From Larix kaempferi (lineage: Eukaryota; Streptophyta; Pinopsida; Pinales; Pinaceae): DNA of 64,000 bases. Shown here one piece after another: positions 10,985 through 21,476 of this stretch. The position numbers and the translations under genes were made by a program. The stretch spans positions 7,944,501 to 8,008,500 of the forward strand of contig BSBM01000007.1 of the NCBI GenBank assembly GCA_027924585.1, read 5' to 3'. Within the stretch, counting starts at the first letter, position 1. Every line of letters starts with the position of its first letter. A model generated the notes under the pieces. The model saw nothing but the letters and a program-made list of their open reading frames with translations. It was not told where the DNA came from and did not search any database.

Positions 10985-12184
10985 TCACTCATTATACACC
11001 CTCACTTTTCTTTCAAACATAAACTAGAGCTGATTTGCGTATGGGGGTCCACTAGTACTTTAAAGTGCTTTTGGATTTCAGGCTTTGCTACCCTGCCCAT
11101 GCATCTTGGCTAGGTTGATGACTGTTCCCCCAGGTATTTTCGTATTTGTGGTATCCTTAGTATCATAACCCTAGGGCCATGCACAGGTAGAGTGGAAGGA
11201 TATTTCCACTTCATGTCGGAGAAAAACAGAAGGTATCCCTTTGCTAGTAATCTCGGGAGGCAGTTTGGTGATTTAAATGCTTGCATCGAGAGGACCTCCA
11301 TTCGACGTCGTGTAACTGACCGTCGATATTCTATTAGTTTTTTCTGGGCCCTTATCATCTCAGACTTGCTTCTGAGAGTATTAGCCTTGTTTTCCTTGTT
11401 TGATCACTAAGAAAATTTTTAGTGGTATGTTGTTTGCTCCCTAGTCGTTTAGTAGCCACTAGGTCTTATACTTAGTTTTCTTTTTATATAGCTGTGAAGG
11501 ATCAACCTCTTCATAGGTATCAGAGGTTGCAAAACCTCCCCCCACTCAATGTGGAGCCTCCACTGCCACCATGACGCTGGAGGACAAATTCCCGTGGTTC
11601 ATACGAGCTTACGGGCGAAACAGAGTTACCTGGAGAACCAAAACCCATAATTCAAGATCAACAAGTCTTTGATACTATTGAGGTTAAGGATTCAACTTCT
11701 CGAGAGTTTATCACTCCTTTCAACCCTCCCCTAACTGGACCAAACGATCTGTTACTCATAACGAAAGTTCGAAGGCAAGACTAGGGAGGATCACGATGAT
11801 CATGTGACTACTTTTCGTCTCTCGTGCTCTTCTAATTCGTTGAATGATGATTCCATTAGATTGAGGCTCTTTCAGAGAACCTTGACTAGTGGCGCTGCTA
11901 AATGGTACATTGAACTGCCCGCAGCTGCTTATGGCACCTTTTGGGATCTAGCTACTATTTTTCTGAACCACTTCCAACTTCCTCTCCGGTATGATGCCGG
12001 TATAGATCTTCTGTCAACCTTTCGATAGAACAAAGCCACTCAATTATTTGACCATATTCAGGAGAGGCGAAGGAGGAAGAGGCTCATTAAAGCAGACATC
12101 CCACCAGAATTCTTATTAGAATGGTATCTTAAATCATTCATTCCTTACATTTCTAAGGAAGTGGCAACTTTTGGGGTGTCCTCC
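10985..12184 (+). pseudogene. Tat-like gypsy copy 1 (Tat-1): leader and 5' gag
   Basis: Aligns in order with 47600-48780 of the larger Tat element. The leader runs from 'CAAACATAAACTAGAGCTGATT'-type sequence, followed by the gag start and core ('FRLSCSSNSLNDDSIRLRLF', 'AAKWYIELP', 'FLNHFQLP'; 11804-12030). Here the gag ATG is replaced by GTG (ctGTGaag versus ctATGgag in the other copy). A TAG stop follows 'LLSTFR', and further frameshifts exist. The copy is cut at 12184 by the 13.4 kb element and resumes at 25596. Confidence 0.8.
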
Positions 12185-13628
12185 TGTTGGGGCCAAGGTC
12201 GCAGCCATAGTAAAAGCTGCGAATTTTGGGAAAAAGCACGAGTATGGAAGGAAAGTGCTAATTTTGGGACAAGCACTAAGTTTGGGTAAGAAGGAGACGG
12301 TGCGCAGTACGGTGCCAGATGGATGATCTCAGCGCAGATCACGGACCGGAAATTGCGGAGATCGCGCGCACGTCATCGAAGAATGAAGGTGGCTCAGCTA
12401 CCATAATAAATAAGGCGATGGAGTAGAGGGCTCAGCTACCCTCATTTAAAGGCTTAGTACAGAAGTTATGGTTGCTCGGATCAAGGAGGAGCAACGGACC
12501 AGAGCATTGAAGGCGAAGGACGATCGCCCATACCCACAATCTGCGCCGGAATTCACGGAGCCTGCAGGAAGCGGCGACGTGACTGCAAGCGGCGCCTACA
12601 GTACACCTAGCCATGTGCGTGGTTAGGGTTTTTGGGAATCACTGTTGGGAAAGGCCCACAGTTTTGTAAAGGTGTGACCGTCATGGCCACCTACATATAT
12701 GAATAATTGTAATAGATAGAGGGTTGGAGAGAGAGAGAGAGAATTAGAGAGTTAGATACTAGACTGTTAGAGAGCCAGTCTAAAGGATAGATCATGTGTT
12801 GATTATCCTTCATTGTATTTTCTACCCAGTGCGTAGAACTAGAGAGGAAATCGGATAGCCGAGGAGCTAATCCCTGGGTTGCCAGACAGTCTGAGTCGAC
12901 GTCTGTGCCTTTGTAATCTCCATAGAGAGGAGACTTGACTGAGAGAAGGGCTCCCAGCTGTGTGCGTGGAGTTTCCTGTAAGATCTAAGGCTGCAGCTGT
13001 GTGCGCAGCATATTGTATAACTCTATCATTTTCTGGTTAATATAACGCTCCCGTGGACGTGGTTTTCCTCGAGGAGATGAGCTTCACTTATATCTTCTTG
13101 TTATAATGTTGTGTGAATGATAACTATTTAGAGTTCATTATTTGTGTATGCAAGACTTCTGTCTTATCTTTGTGACTGTTTGAGCGAGTTGGGAAGATCC
13201 CTTGATAACTATAAGTGTCTTAAGTACTAAAGAAGTAGTAACGCACGGTCGCTGCGGCGAGGGCAGACTGCGTTACTGTGCTGGATGTGAAGGGAGAGGA
13301 AGTGTCTAGCGCATCGACCCAAGGGATAGTTGCCTGCTGCGTTAGAGAGGAGAAACTGCGCAGTAGACCTGCCAAGGAAGGAATCCACGCAGCTGCGCCG
13401 AGCGGCCTGCGGGAGGGTCCGACCGCCGATATTTTAGGAAGAAGAAGAGAGAGAGAACAATCTCCGCGTCACCACGGTTAAGGAAACCTGATTCCTTAAC
13501 CCCCCCATAGCCACTTCGGGTGAGACCTCGAGCTGCTGCGCAGCTCGTTGCCGAAAGGGCCAGTGTGCCAAGGGGTTTTGTTGCTGCGCTTCATTAAAAC
13601 CCGGGTCTGCCCAGAAAAGCAGCCAACA
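12185..13628 (+). repeat. 5' LTR of element A
   Basis: Same length and sequence as 24147-25590 except for about four substitutions, for example near 13270, 13290, 13548 and 13620. A (GA)n run lies at about 12728-12742 and a candidate TATA stretch (CATATATGAA) at about 12694-12703. It carries a 60-codon minus-strand frame and a 67-codon plus-strand frame, conserved only because the LTRs are identical. Confidence 0.93.
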
Positions 13629-13990
13629 AATGGTTCCGTTGCCGCGCGAATGAGACTTGTTATTTTGGCAACGCGCGAGATAGAGGACCCAACAAATGGT
13701 TCCGTTGCCGCGCGAATGAGACTTGTTATTTTGGCAACGCGCGAGATAGAGGACCCAACAAATGGTTCCGTTGCAGCGCGAATGAGACTTGTTATTTTGG
13801 CAACGCGCGAGATAGAGGACCCAACAAATGGTTCCGTTGCCTAGTGACCAACAAATGGTTCCGTTGCCTAGTGACCAACAAATGGTTCTGTTGTCTTATG
13901 ACTTTTTGATCACATTACTTCCACGGCTTTGAACCCTGTTGATTGAGTCAACAAATGGTTCCGTTGCCTTGCGACTTCTTGTTGTAAGAC
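13623..13990 (+). repeat. Tandem array of tRNA-Glu-type primer-binding sites
   Basis: Directly after the 5' LTR, 'TGGTTCCGTTGCCG' begins at 13631, two bases past the LTR end. This is the complement of the 3' end of plant tRNA-Glu(UUC) (...CGGCAACGGAACCA). The unit 'CCAACAAATGGTTCCGTTGC...' recurs at 66-bp spacing (TGG at 13631, 13697, 13763, 13829). It then recurs at 27-bp spacing (13856, 13883) and once more at 13956. The 66-bp unit also contains GTTGCC and GGCAAC, which can pair as a stem. Only the first copy is in the normal priming position. The tRNA match uses remembered tRNA sequence. Confidence 0.8.
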
Positions 13991-14069
13991 TTACTAGTTA
14001 CGTGACATCTGAGATTGTTGCTGAAGACAACATAAGGTTCTGTTACACTGAGACTTGCTCAGTTAACAA

Positions 14070-14555
14070 ATGTGTTACTGGAATCCTACAGCTAAGGAAA
14101 TTGGAGATTGGTTTGATTTAAAGGCTAAACAGTTTGCTGAACAAGAAAATAGAAGCCCTACGCTTCAAACAGAAGATTGGTTACAAAAGTATATTTATGC
14201 TGACCTTTACGAAATTTTCTTTGTTACGTTTGCATTGGAGTTACACGCTTGGATAGCCAAGTTAGCAGATTCTACACCTACGCTGCATGTTGATCGACCC
14301 GTCACGTGGACGCCTGAGCTAGTCAGTATTGTGAAGCAGATAGACAATTCTGTTTCCCGCGCAGTAGACTTTTGGTTGAATAGTCTACTGGAAGGTTTCA
14401 TTACCGAATTTGCAGTCGATACAAGAAAGAGTTTCAGTGAAGCTGAGAGGAGTTTCTTCCAAGTACACAGAGGTAAGTTCTTAAATTCTCTGAACTTATG
14501 GATTAAAATGCTTCTGTATGAAAAAGGAAAGCTATGTATTGCTTCTGATGAATAG
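14070..14555 (+). CDS. ORF0 upstream of gag, unknown function
   Basis: 161 codons from an ATG six bases after an in-frame stop (14064-14066) to a TAG at 14553-14555. The protein is predicted to be mostly helical and rich in W, L and acidic residues ('AKEIGDWFDLKAKQFAEQ', 'LHAWIAKLAD'). No catalytic motif, zinc knuckle or signal peptide was seen. The frame is the same as gag-pol, whose ATG at 14568 is four codons beyond the TAG. A single readthrough or a reverted stop would therefore fuse ORF0 to gag. Ogre-type elements also carry an ORF before gag, but no similarity to it is claimed. It may be a real accessory protein or an N-terminal gag part cut off by a stop. Confidence 0.6.
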   Translation: MCYWNPTAKEIGDWFDLKAKQFAEQENRSPTLQTEDWLQKYIYADLYEIFFVTFALELHAWIAKLADSTPTLHVDRPVTWTPELVSIVKQIDNSVSRAVDFWLNSLLEGFITEFAVDTRKSFSEAERSFFQVHRGKFLNSLNLWIKMLLYEKGKLCIASDE

Positions 14556-14567
14556 CATAGTCAAGTA

Positions 14568-17500
14568 ATGTCCGTAGATTCTGATAGTGATCCTGAAGTT
14601 ATTGGTTGCACTCGTAGTGGAAAACGATATAAAGTAGGCCTTGACCAATATCCTTTTGAGTCTAGCCCAGACAATAGCCAAGTCCCTAGAGCAAGCCATA
14701 GAGAAAGACAAGGGAGTGCTCATATCCCGTATTACCCCTTTACACCGCAAAAACCAGACGGAGCTCAGTATAATCCTACAGTAACACCTTCTAGTAGCCC
14801 ACACGGTACTTCTAGTACCTCTGTACCACCTTTGTTTAACCATCCCGGAGGCACTGCTACAGTACCTCCACCTCAAACCCGTGCAAGAAGGATGGGTGAT
14901 GACATGAAGCTACCAACTTTTAGAGGAACAGGGATAGAGGACCCTGAGCAGCACTGGTTCTTATGTGAAGCCATTTGGACAATTAAGCAAATTAATGATG
15001 ATGCTGTTAAACTGGTTCAGTTAGCAACCACACTAAGAGAAAGAGCCTTGACTTGGTTCATGAAATACTCAGCAGCACAGAATAGGACGCTTGCTGAGGT
15101 AAGAAATGCTATGATTCGGGAATTTAAGAAACCTAAGTCAGAATCACAGTGTATAACAGAGCTCAAAGACATCAAACAGTTACCTACAGAATCAGTATGG
15201 GACTTTGACCAGAAGTTCAAAGCCTTGATAGATCAAGTAAGCTTCGAGTTTGCACCACAGCAACATAAAGAATGGTTTATTGCTGCACTGCTTCCACACA
15301 TTAGACTTCCCCTTATGCAACAGAATCTCAATACTCAGGAACAAGCCCTAGAAATGGCTATGAAACTAGAAGCTTCACCAATTGCAGGAACAAGCAACGA
15401 TGTTGCGCACTTACAGAACCAATTAGCAAACTTAACCTTGCAAGTGCATGATATTAAGAAAGGCAAGGAGATCAAGGAAGAAATTTGGTGTACAAAATGT
15501 AAAGCCCAAGGTCATTCAAAGGACCATTGTCCTGTTTTCATAGACTATATTGCAACTGGAGCACCTAATCCTTTACCACAGGCACAAGGGCCTTGGTGTG
15601 AAATCTGCAGAACTAGAGGTCATAGACCACAAGAATGCCACTTACTTCAGAAATATGTACAAACTCCAAAGAATCTATATTGTAATTTTTGTAAATCAGT
15701 AGGTCATGATGAGAACAATTGTAGAGCATATGACCTTATGATAGAAAGAAAGCATGATATTTATAGGGTACAAGCAGAGACACAAGGACCCACAGCAGGA
15801 CCACCTTATGACCAAACTCGGGACGCCCGAGCAGCAAATTACAGAGGACGCGGACGCACAACAAATTTTGGTCGCGGAAGAGGACAGATCACTTGTTATA
15901 ATTGCGGAACACAAGGTCATTTTGCTAGGGATTGCCAAAATCCTACAACCCTCTGCAGGTATTGTAAATCTTCTGACCATATCATTGAAGAATGCCCTCA
16001 GTTACAGGCTAAGATGCAAGCAAAGACACCACAGGTCAATCAGAATATCCAGTTGATTGGAGCAGAAAAAAGAGAACCAGACCCTACAGTTAATATAGTG
16101 ACACGCAGTGGAGCTACCACTGGTGCGCAAGAGATGGGAACGGGAAAGCAAGCGACGCAATGGGTGCGTCGCGCTAACATTAAACCAGCCCCACTTAACC
16201 TACAGAAGCAAAAAGAAGCATTTAAGCAAGCTCAAGAGTATTTCTCAGATCCGAGAGCTTCAAGTTCTGCCGCAATTCCACAGACCATTAATAGATCGCA
16301 AGTGCTAAGACAAGACAACCTGGTACAAGAACAAGCCACTACAGCTGGAAGACCTGATGACGATAAGGAGCATGCACTAGGCAGTGTTCATGCGTTCCTA
16401 CGACAATGTTTAAAATTGTTGCGCAATGAACAAGCAACTCTAGAACTCCAACACCTGTTGGATCAGTGCCAACACTCTGCTTCGACGAACACACCGCAGT
16501 GTGCCGTTCACCAGATTAGGAGTCACACTAGAACAGGAAAAGAGATGAGGCTCACAGCGCAGATTGGAGCATTTGAAATGGACGAAGTCATGTTAGATTT
16601 GGGCTCAGAAGCCAATGTTCTCACTATGCAGACATGGGAACAGATGGGAAGCCCTCAGCTTACAAGATCCCCTATCCAGCTAAGACTCGCAAATCAGCAA
16701 CGAGTCTCTCCATTGGGCAGATTACCCAACGTACCTATTGATATTGAAGGAGTAAGAAGCTCTGCAGATTTTGAAGTAATCAAAATTATGGATGATAGTA
16801 GACCATACCCAGCGCTGTTAGGAATAGACTGGGCACTTGATAATTTGGCTGTCATTAACCTGAAGAAAAGACAGATGACCTTTGAGGATGACCAGATCAG
16901 GGTCATCGCACCTCTTGATCCTATTCAAGGACCAAGATATATAGAACCCATTCGCGCAGAAGAGGAAGCGCGCCACATGGAAAGCTTGTATCAGATGACC
17001 ACTAACCACAGTGACTATGTCAACCCCACAGCAGACGGCCATATCAGCTGGCGATGTGATAGCTCGTGCACATCAGATTCAGATGCAGGATTGGAAAATT
17101 GGCAGAATCGTCTACATGAGATTTCTGCAAGACGTTGCGCCATGATGACTAAATCCATTCGATGGATTGGAACAGAATTAATTGATACTCCAACTTTTGA
17201 TGGCTTAACTGAAGTAACTAAATTCATACAGGAATATGAACAAAAGCTTCCAGAACCGCAGCGCATACAGGCACTAGATATAGCATTGCGCGCTACACCC
17301 GCAAGATGGTGGATTGCGCACAAGGAGAATATTCATACATGGACAGACTGTCGCAGATTGATACTGCGCAGATTTCAGGACACTACAGCCGAAGCGCTAC
17401 GCAAATATGAAGGACAGAGTGACCCCAGGTCACACATTGAAGCATGTATTCAGCAATGGTCAGATATTCCGGAAGATGAGTGGGTTCACCAATTCATCCA

Positions 17501-20500
17501 CACATTAGATACAATTCCAAGGAATTGGTATACTGAAACAGAATTGCGCAGAGGCACTCTTACTTGGGATCTTATGATAGAAAGCTTTCAACTTACCTTT
17601 AGCTTTGAGTCAGAACATCCAAGCATTGATCAGGCTCTGAAGTGTATTAAAAAGAAGGTATTTGAACCAGGTCTAGTAACAGAATATTCCCAACCAGATT
17701 GGGCTGTCCAGATAGAACATGCCCTGGAATGTTATAACTTCACCGCCGAAGATGAGGAGGATGATCCTCGTAACATCAATATCCCAGAATCAGAAGGGAC
17801 GCGCAATATTGAAAGTCCTGAGCTTGATATTCCTGCCATCACAGAACACGTCAAGCTCAAGAAAGTTAACATTGGCACAGAAGCTGACCCAAAGTTTGCT
17901 TCTATAGGAGACTATTGGGATGATGAAACTGTTGTGCATGTTTCAGATTTATTACGTGACTACCAGGATATCTTTCCTACCAAGTTCACAGAAATGAAAG
18001 GCATCCTAGGAGACTTAGGAGTGATGCGCATACCTCTGAAACCAGATGCCAAGCCAGTAAAGCAGCGCCCATATAGGTTGAACCCGCGCTACAAAGAAAA
18101 AGTCAAAGAAGAAATTGATAAGATGCTTGCAGCAGGTATTATTGAGCCAGTAGAGGAAAGCGATTGGATTAGTCCTATGGTGGTCCAAGAAAAGAAAACG
18201 AAAGGTGAAATAAGAATTTGTGTCGACTTGCGCAAACTCAATGATGCATCAGCGCACGACCCATTTCCCACTCCTTTCACAGATGAAGTACTTGATAATG
18301 TTGGAGGACAAGAGGCTTACTCTTTCACTGATGGTTTCTCGGGATATCATCAGATCAGAATCCATCCGGACGACCGCCACAAGACTACTTTTGCAACTGA
18401 ATGGGGCTCATTCCAGTATACGGTAATGCCCTTTGGTCTTAAAAACGCACCTGCTATCTTCTCTAGAGTCGTTGTTGCTGTTTTTAAAGAATTTATCCAC
18501 AAGTTTTTAGAAGTCTATTTTGATGACTGGACTGTATTTGGTTTACTAAAGAACCATATTGCGAATCTGCGCATGATGCTAGAAAAATGTAGACAGCATC
18601 AGATTTCCCTTAACTTGAAAAAATGTATATTTTGTGCGCCCTTTGGTATTTTGTTGGGACATATTGTATGCAGACAAGGACTTCTGATGGATCCTGCGAA
18701 GGTTGCCATCATTGCTAATTTACCTGCGCCCAACTCAGTTAAGCAATTGCGCACTACATTGGGACATACAGGATATTACAGAAAATTCATCAAAGGATAT
18801 GCAAGGATCACAGCACCTATGGAAAGATTGCTGAAGAAGGATTCGAAGTTCCAATGGACAGAAGAATGCCAACAGAGCTTGGACACACTTAAAGAAAAGA
18901 TGATCAGAGCGCCTATTCTAGTTTTCCCGGATTGGAGAAAACCTTTTCATGTTCATGTTGATGCTTCTTCCATAGCACTAGGAATTGTGCTTACACAGTC
19001 TGGAGAAGGAAGTATTGACCACCCAATTGCTTACTCCAGCAGAAAGCTATCTACAGCTGAGAAGAATTACACCACTACAGAAAGGGAAGGACTAGCTATG
19101 GTGTATGCCTTACAGAAATTCAGACACTACCTGTTAGGAGCTCACTTTAAAATGTATACTGACCATTCTGCTTTGAAATATTTGGTCAATAAACCAGTTT
19201 TAGGAGGCAGAATTTGCAGATGGCTACTGCTCTTTCAAGAGTATGATTTTGAGGTTATTGTAAAGCCAGGCAGATTGAATGCAGGGCCTGACCATCTATC
19301 CAGAATAGAGTCAGGAGAGGAACCTACGAGTCTGGAGGACAATCTGCCTGACGCACAGTTGTTTTATATCCAAGCAGCAGACGAATATTATTCTGATATT
19401 CTTAAGTTTCTCACTACCGGACAAGCGCCGGCTGAGTTTACAATCCAGCAAAAGAAGCAACTTGTTGTTCGAGCCGCAGACTTCACTTTGATAGCAGGCC
19501 AGCTTTATAAGTTGGGCCCTGACGAAATTTTGCGCAGATGTATCTTACCACATGAAAAGAGCTCTATCATCACAGAAGCGCACTCAGGTACCGCAGGAGG
19601 CCATTTCGCAGGAAAGCCGACTGCGCAGAAAATATTAGCCGCAGGACTTTGGTGGCCGACATTGCACAAGGATACTAAGGAATTCTGTAAATATTGCGAT
19701 GTGTGCCAGCGCACAGGAAAACCCTCAAGGAGAGATGAAATGCCGCTAAGACCCCAGATCACACTGCGTGCTTTTGATAAATGGGCCATTGACTTTGTAG
19801 GACCTATTAACCCACCAGGAAAAAGAACTGGCGCAAGATATATCATTACAGCTACTGAATACCTCACCAGATGGGCTGAGGCGAAGCCAGTTAAGAACTG
19901 CGACGCTGCTACTGCCGCGCAGTTCATTTTCGAGAACATTATCACTAGGTTTGGATGCCCGGTGATCCTCATGAGTGATCAAGGTACACATTTCCTCAAT
20001 GAGACTATAGAGGCCCTTACTCAAGAATTTCAAATTAATCACCATAAGAGTACACCCTACCACCCTCAAGCTAATGGTACGGTGGAAGCATTCAATAAGA
20101 TTCTTGAGAATGCCCTGACGAAAATCTGTAATCAACAAAGAGATGATTGGGACCTTAGAGTCACAGCTGTATTATGGGCTTACAGAACTACTTGCAAGAA
20201 ACTAACAGGTCACACACCTTTCAGCTTGGTGTATGGACAAGAAGCAGTTATGCCCATGGAATACATTGTTCCCAGTCTCCGAATTGCGCAAATTACAGAA
20301 ATGGCAGATCCTGACACTATGAATGAAAGACTTTCGCAACTGCTCTCCTTAGAAGAAGACAGACTTTTGGCCGGATTTCATCAACAGGTACAGAAGGCAA
20401 GACAGAAAGCTTGGCATGACAGGCACATTAAGCATAAGCACTTTGAAGAAGGAGACTTGGTACTCCTTTATGATAGTAAATTCATCAAGTTTCCAGGCAA

Positions 20501-20657
20501 GTTTCGTGTGCATTGGTTAGGTCCTTTTCAGATAATAAAAATAACAGACGGAGGCGCAGTTCAGCTTGCAAAGCTGAATGGAGAACTACTACCTACAATG
20601 ATAAACGGGAGTCGGCTTAAGCTTTATTGCGACGGCCACTCCGCCCTGTCGACATAA
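14568..20657 (+). CDS. Gag-pol polyprotein of element A, 2029 residues
   Basis: A single intact frame. The gag core is at about 109-275 ('[17 protein letters not shown]'). Five CX2CX4HX4C zinc knuckles start at C308, C344, C372, C443 and C463, with an RG-rich stretch between the third and fourth. Protease has D677-L-G instead of D-S/T-G. A second gag-like segment lies at about 870-1020 ('[14 protein letters not shown]', '[17 protein letters not shown]'). Reverse transcriptase follows, with catalytic Y1317-F-D-D-W. RNase H has '[10 protein letters not shown]' with D1465. Integrase has a CX2C near 1707 and D1742, D1804, E1840 (35 residues between the last two). A short C-terminal '[11 protein letters not shown]' module follows, without a chromodomain. 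The protein makes virus-like particles, copies RNA to DNA and inserts it. Uninterrupted coding fits a recent insertion. Confidence 0.93.
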   Translation: MSVDSDSDPEVIGCTRSGKRYKVGLDQYPFESSPDNSQVPRASHRERQGSAHIPYYPFTPQKPDGAQYNPTVTPSSSPHGTSSTSVPPLFNHPGGTATVPPPQTRARRMGDDMKLPTFRGTGIEDPEQHWFLCEAIWTIKQINDDAVKLVQLATTLRERALTWFMKYSAAQNRTLAEVRNAMIREFKKPKSESQCITELKDIKQLPTESVWDFDQKFKALIDQVSFEFAPQQHKEWFIAALLPHIRLPLMQQNLNTQEQALEMAMKLEASPIAGTSNDVAHLQNQLANLTLQVHDIKKGKEIKEEIWCTKCKAQGHSKDHCPVFIDYIATGAPNPLPQAQGPWCEICRTRGHRPQECHLLQKYVQTPKNLYCNFCKSVGHDENNCRAYDLMIERKHDIYRVQAETQGPTAGPPYDQTRDARAANYRGRGRTTNFGRGRGQITCYNCGTQGHFARDCQNPTTLCRYCKSSDHIIEECPQLQAKMQAKTPQVNQNIQLIGAEKREPDPTVNIVTRSGATTGAQEMGTGKQATQWVRRANIKPAPLNLQKQKEAFKQAQEYFSDPRASSSAAIPQTINRSQVLRQDNLVQEQATTAGRPDDDKEHALGSVHAFLRQCLKLLRNEQATLELQHLLDQCQHSASTNTPQCAVHQIRSHTRTGKEMRLTAQIGAFEMDEVMLDLGSEANVLTMQTWEQMGSPQLTRSPIQLRLANQQRVSPLGRLPNVPIDIEGVRSSADFEVIKIMDDSRPYPALLGIDWALDNLAVINLKKRQMTFEDDQIRVIAPLDPIQGPRYIEPIRAEEEARHMESLYQMTTNHSDYVNPTADGHISWRCDSSCTSDSDAGLENWQNRLHEISARRCAMMTKSIRWIGTELIDTPTFDGLTEVTKFIQEYEQKLPEPQRIQALDIALRATPARWWIAHKENIHTWTDCRRLILRRFQDTTAEALRKYEGQSDPRSHIEACIQQWSDIPEDEWVHQFIHTLDTIPRNWYTETELRRGTLTWDLMIESFQLTFSFESEHPSIDQALKCIKKKVFEPGLVTEYSQPDWAVQIEHALECYNFTAEDEEDDPRNINIPESEGTRNIESPELDIPAITEHVKLKKVNIGTEADPKFASIGDYWDDETVVHVSDLLRDYQDIFPTKFTEMKGILGDLGVMRIPLKPDAKPVKQRPYRLNPRYKEKVKEEIDKMLAAGIIEPVEESDWISPMVVQEKKTKGEIRICVDLRKLNDASAHDPFPTPFTDEVLDNVGGQEAYSFTDGFSGYHQIRIHPDDRHKTTFATEWGSFQYTVMPFGLKNAPAIFSRVVVAVFKEFIHKFLEVYFDDWTVFGLLKNHIANLRMMLEKCRQHQISLNLKKCIFCAPFGILLGHIVCRQGLLMDPAKVAIIANLPAPNSVKQLRTTLGHTGYYRKFIKGYARITAPMERLLKKDSKFQWTEECQQSLDTLKEKMIRAPILVFPDWRKPFHVHVDASSIALGIVLTQSGEGSIDHPIAYSSRKLSTAEKNYTTTEREGLAMVYALQKFRHYLLGAHFKMYTDHSALKYLVNKPVLGGRICRWLLLFQEYDFEVIVKPGRLNAGPDHLSRIESGEEPTSLEDNLPDAQLFYIQAADEYYSDILKFLTTGQAPAEFTIQQKKQLVVRAADFTLIAGQLYKLGPDEILRRCILPHEKSSIITEAHSGTAGGHFAGKPTAQKILAAGLWWPTLHKDTKEFCKYCDVCQRTGKPSRRDEMPLRPQITLRAFDKWAIDFVGPINPPGKRTGARYIITATEYLTRWAEAKPVKNCDAATAAQFIFENIITRFGCPVILMSDQGTHFLNETIEALTQEFQINHHKSTPYHPQANGTVEAFNKILENALTKICNQQRDDWDLRVTAVLWAYRTTCKKLTGHTPFSLVYGQEAVMPMEYIVPSLRIAQITEMADPDTMNERLSQLLSLEEDRLLAGFHQQVQKARQKAWHDRHIKHKHFEEGDLVLLYDSKFIKFPGKFRVHWLGPFQIIKITDGGAVQLAKLNGELLPTMINGSRLKLYCDGHSALST

Positions 20658-21476
20658 TATATTACTCAAGAATGCAGATGCCCAGTGTAGTTGAAAGAGA
20701 CATCGCATTTAGTCTACACGGAAGCTGCGACACACCCTCAGTTTCCAGCTTCCTGCGCAGTTCCTTGAAATATCCGCGCATCCTGAATAAAAATTGCTTG
20801 AACAAAGCTTAGCGGTCCGCTCTGGCGAAGTTTTGCTTTATGGACCATTGGACTATCGCTCTTGCGAAGTCCCCTTTCATAATTTGCCGCTGAAAAGAGT
20901 TTTGTTGTGGACCCATAGAGGCACAGTTTCCTAAGTTGAAATGACCCGCCGGAAATTTTGAATTACAGCAGTTATGTAGCCGCGTTTGAATAAATGAAGG
21001 ATAAGGCCGCTATTTAATTCTACCCGTTCTGACGGATTCGGCTTAATCTCCGAAAGATTTGCATTTAACCCAGGCGCCGAAAGCATTAGCTTCTCCCGGA
21101 AGGCTGTCAGAACCCGTCAATCACACTAAATGCACCGCTACGGCAAGGAGGATAGCGTGTTGTCAACTCACCAGTAGCCGCCTACCGCTACGTAACCCCA
21201 CTTGGTCGCATTTACTACCCCCGCTGGCTATACATACCTCACACTTGTATCATTTTCGGGTTACCGTCTCGAGTTGCATAAGTTGTATTTGAAGATCTGC
21301 ATTATTGTTTTCAGAGCCGAGTGTGCAGACTATTTTCCCTTGTTTTCAGCAACCATACCCTACGCAGATCCGCCATTTGCTGTCCAGAGTTTTGTTATTT
21401 ACATTGCTTCACGACGGAGAATTTATCGACTGAAGAAGTTGTTCGTCAATTCCTACGCCGCGGCTTAGATTTCGGC
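20658..21476 (+). other. Non-coding interval between gag-pol and ORF3
   Basis: About 820 bases with only short frames. Pyrimidine-rich stretches near 21180-21360 precede the ORF3 start and could serve as a 3' splice-site region for a subgenomic message. That is inference. An in-frame upstream ATG at 21321 would add 52 residues. Confidence 0.4.

Noticed and set aside
13623-13990. Regularly spaced repeats considered as a CRISPR array
   Set aside because: Units abut without unique spacers, and the DNA is from a plant nuclear retroelement.
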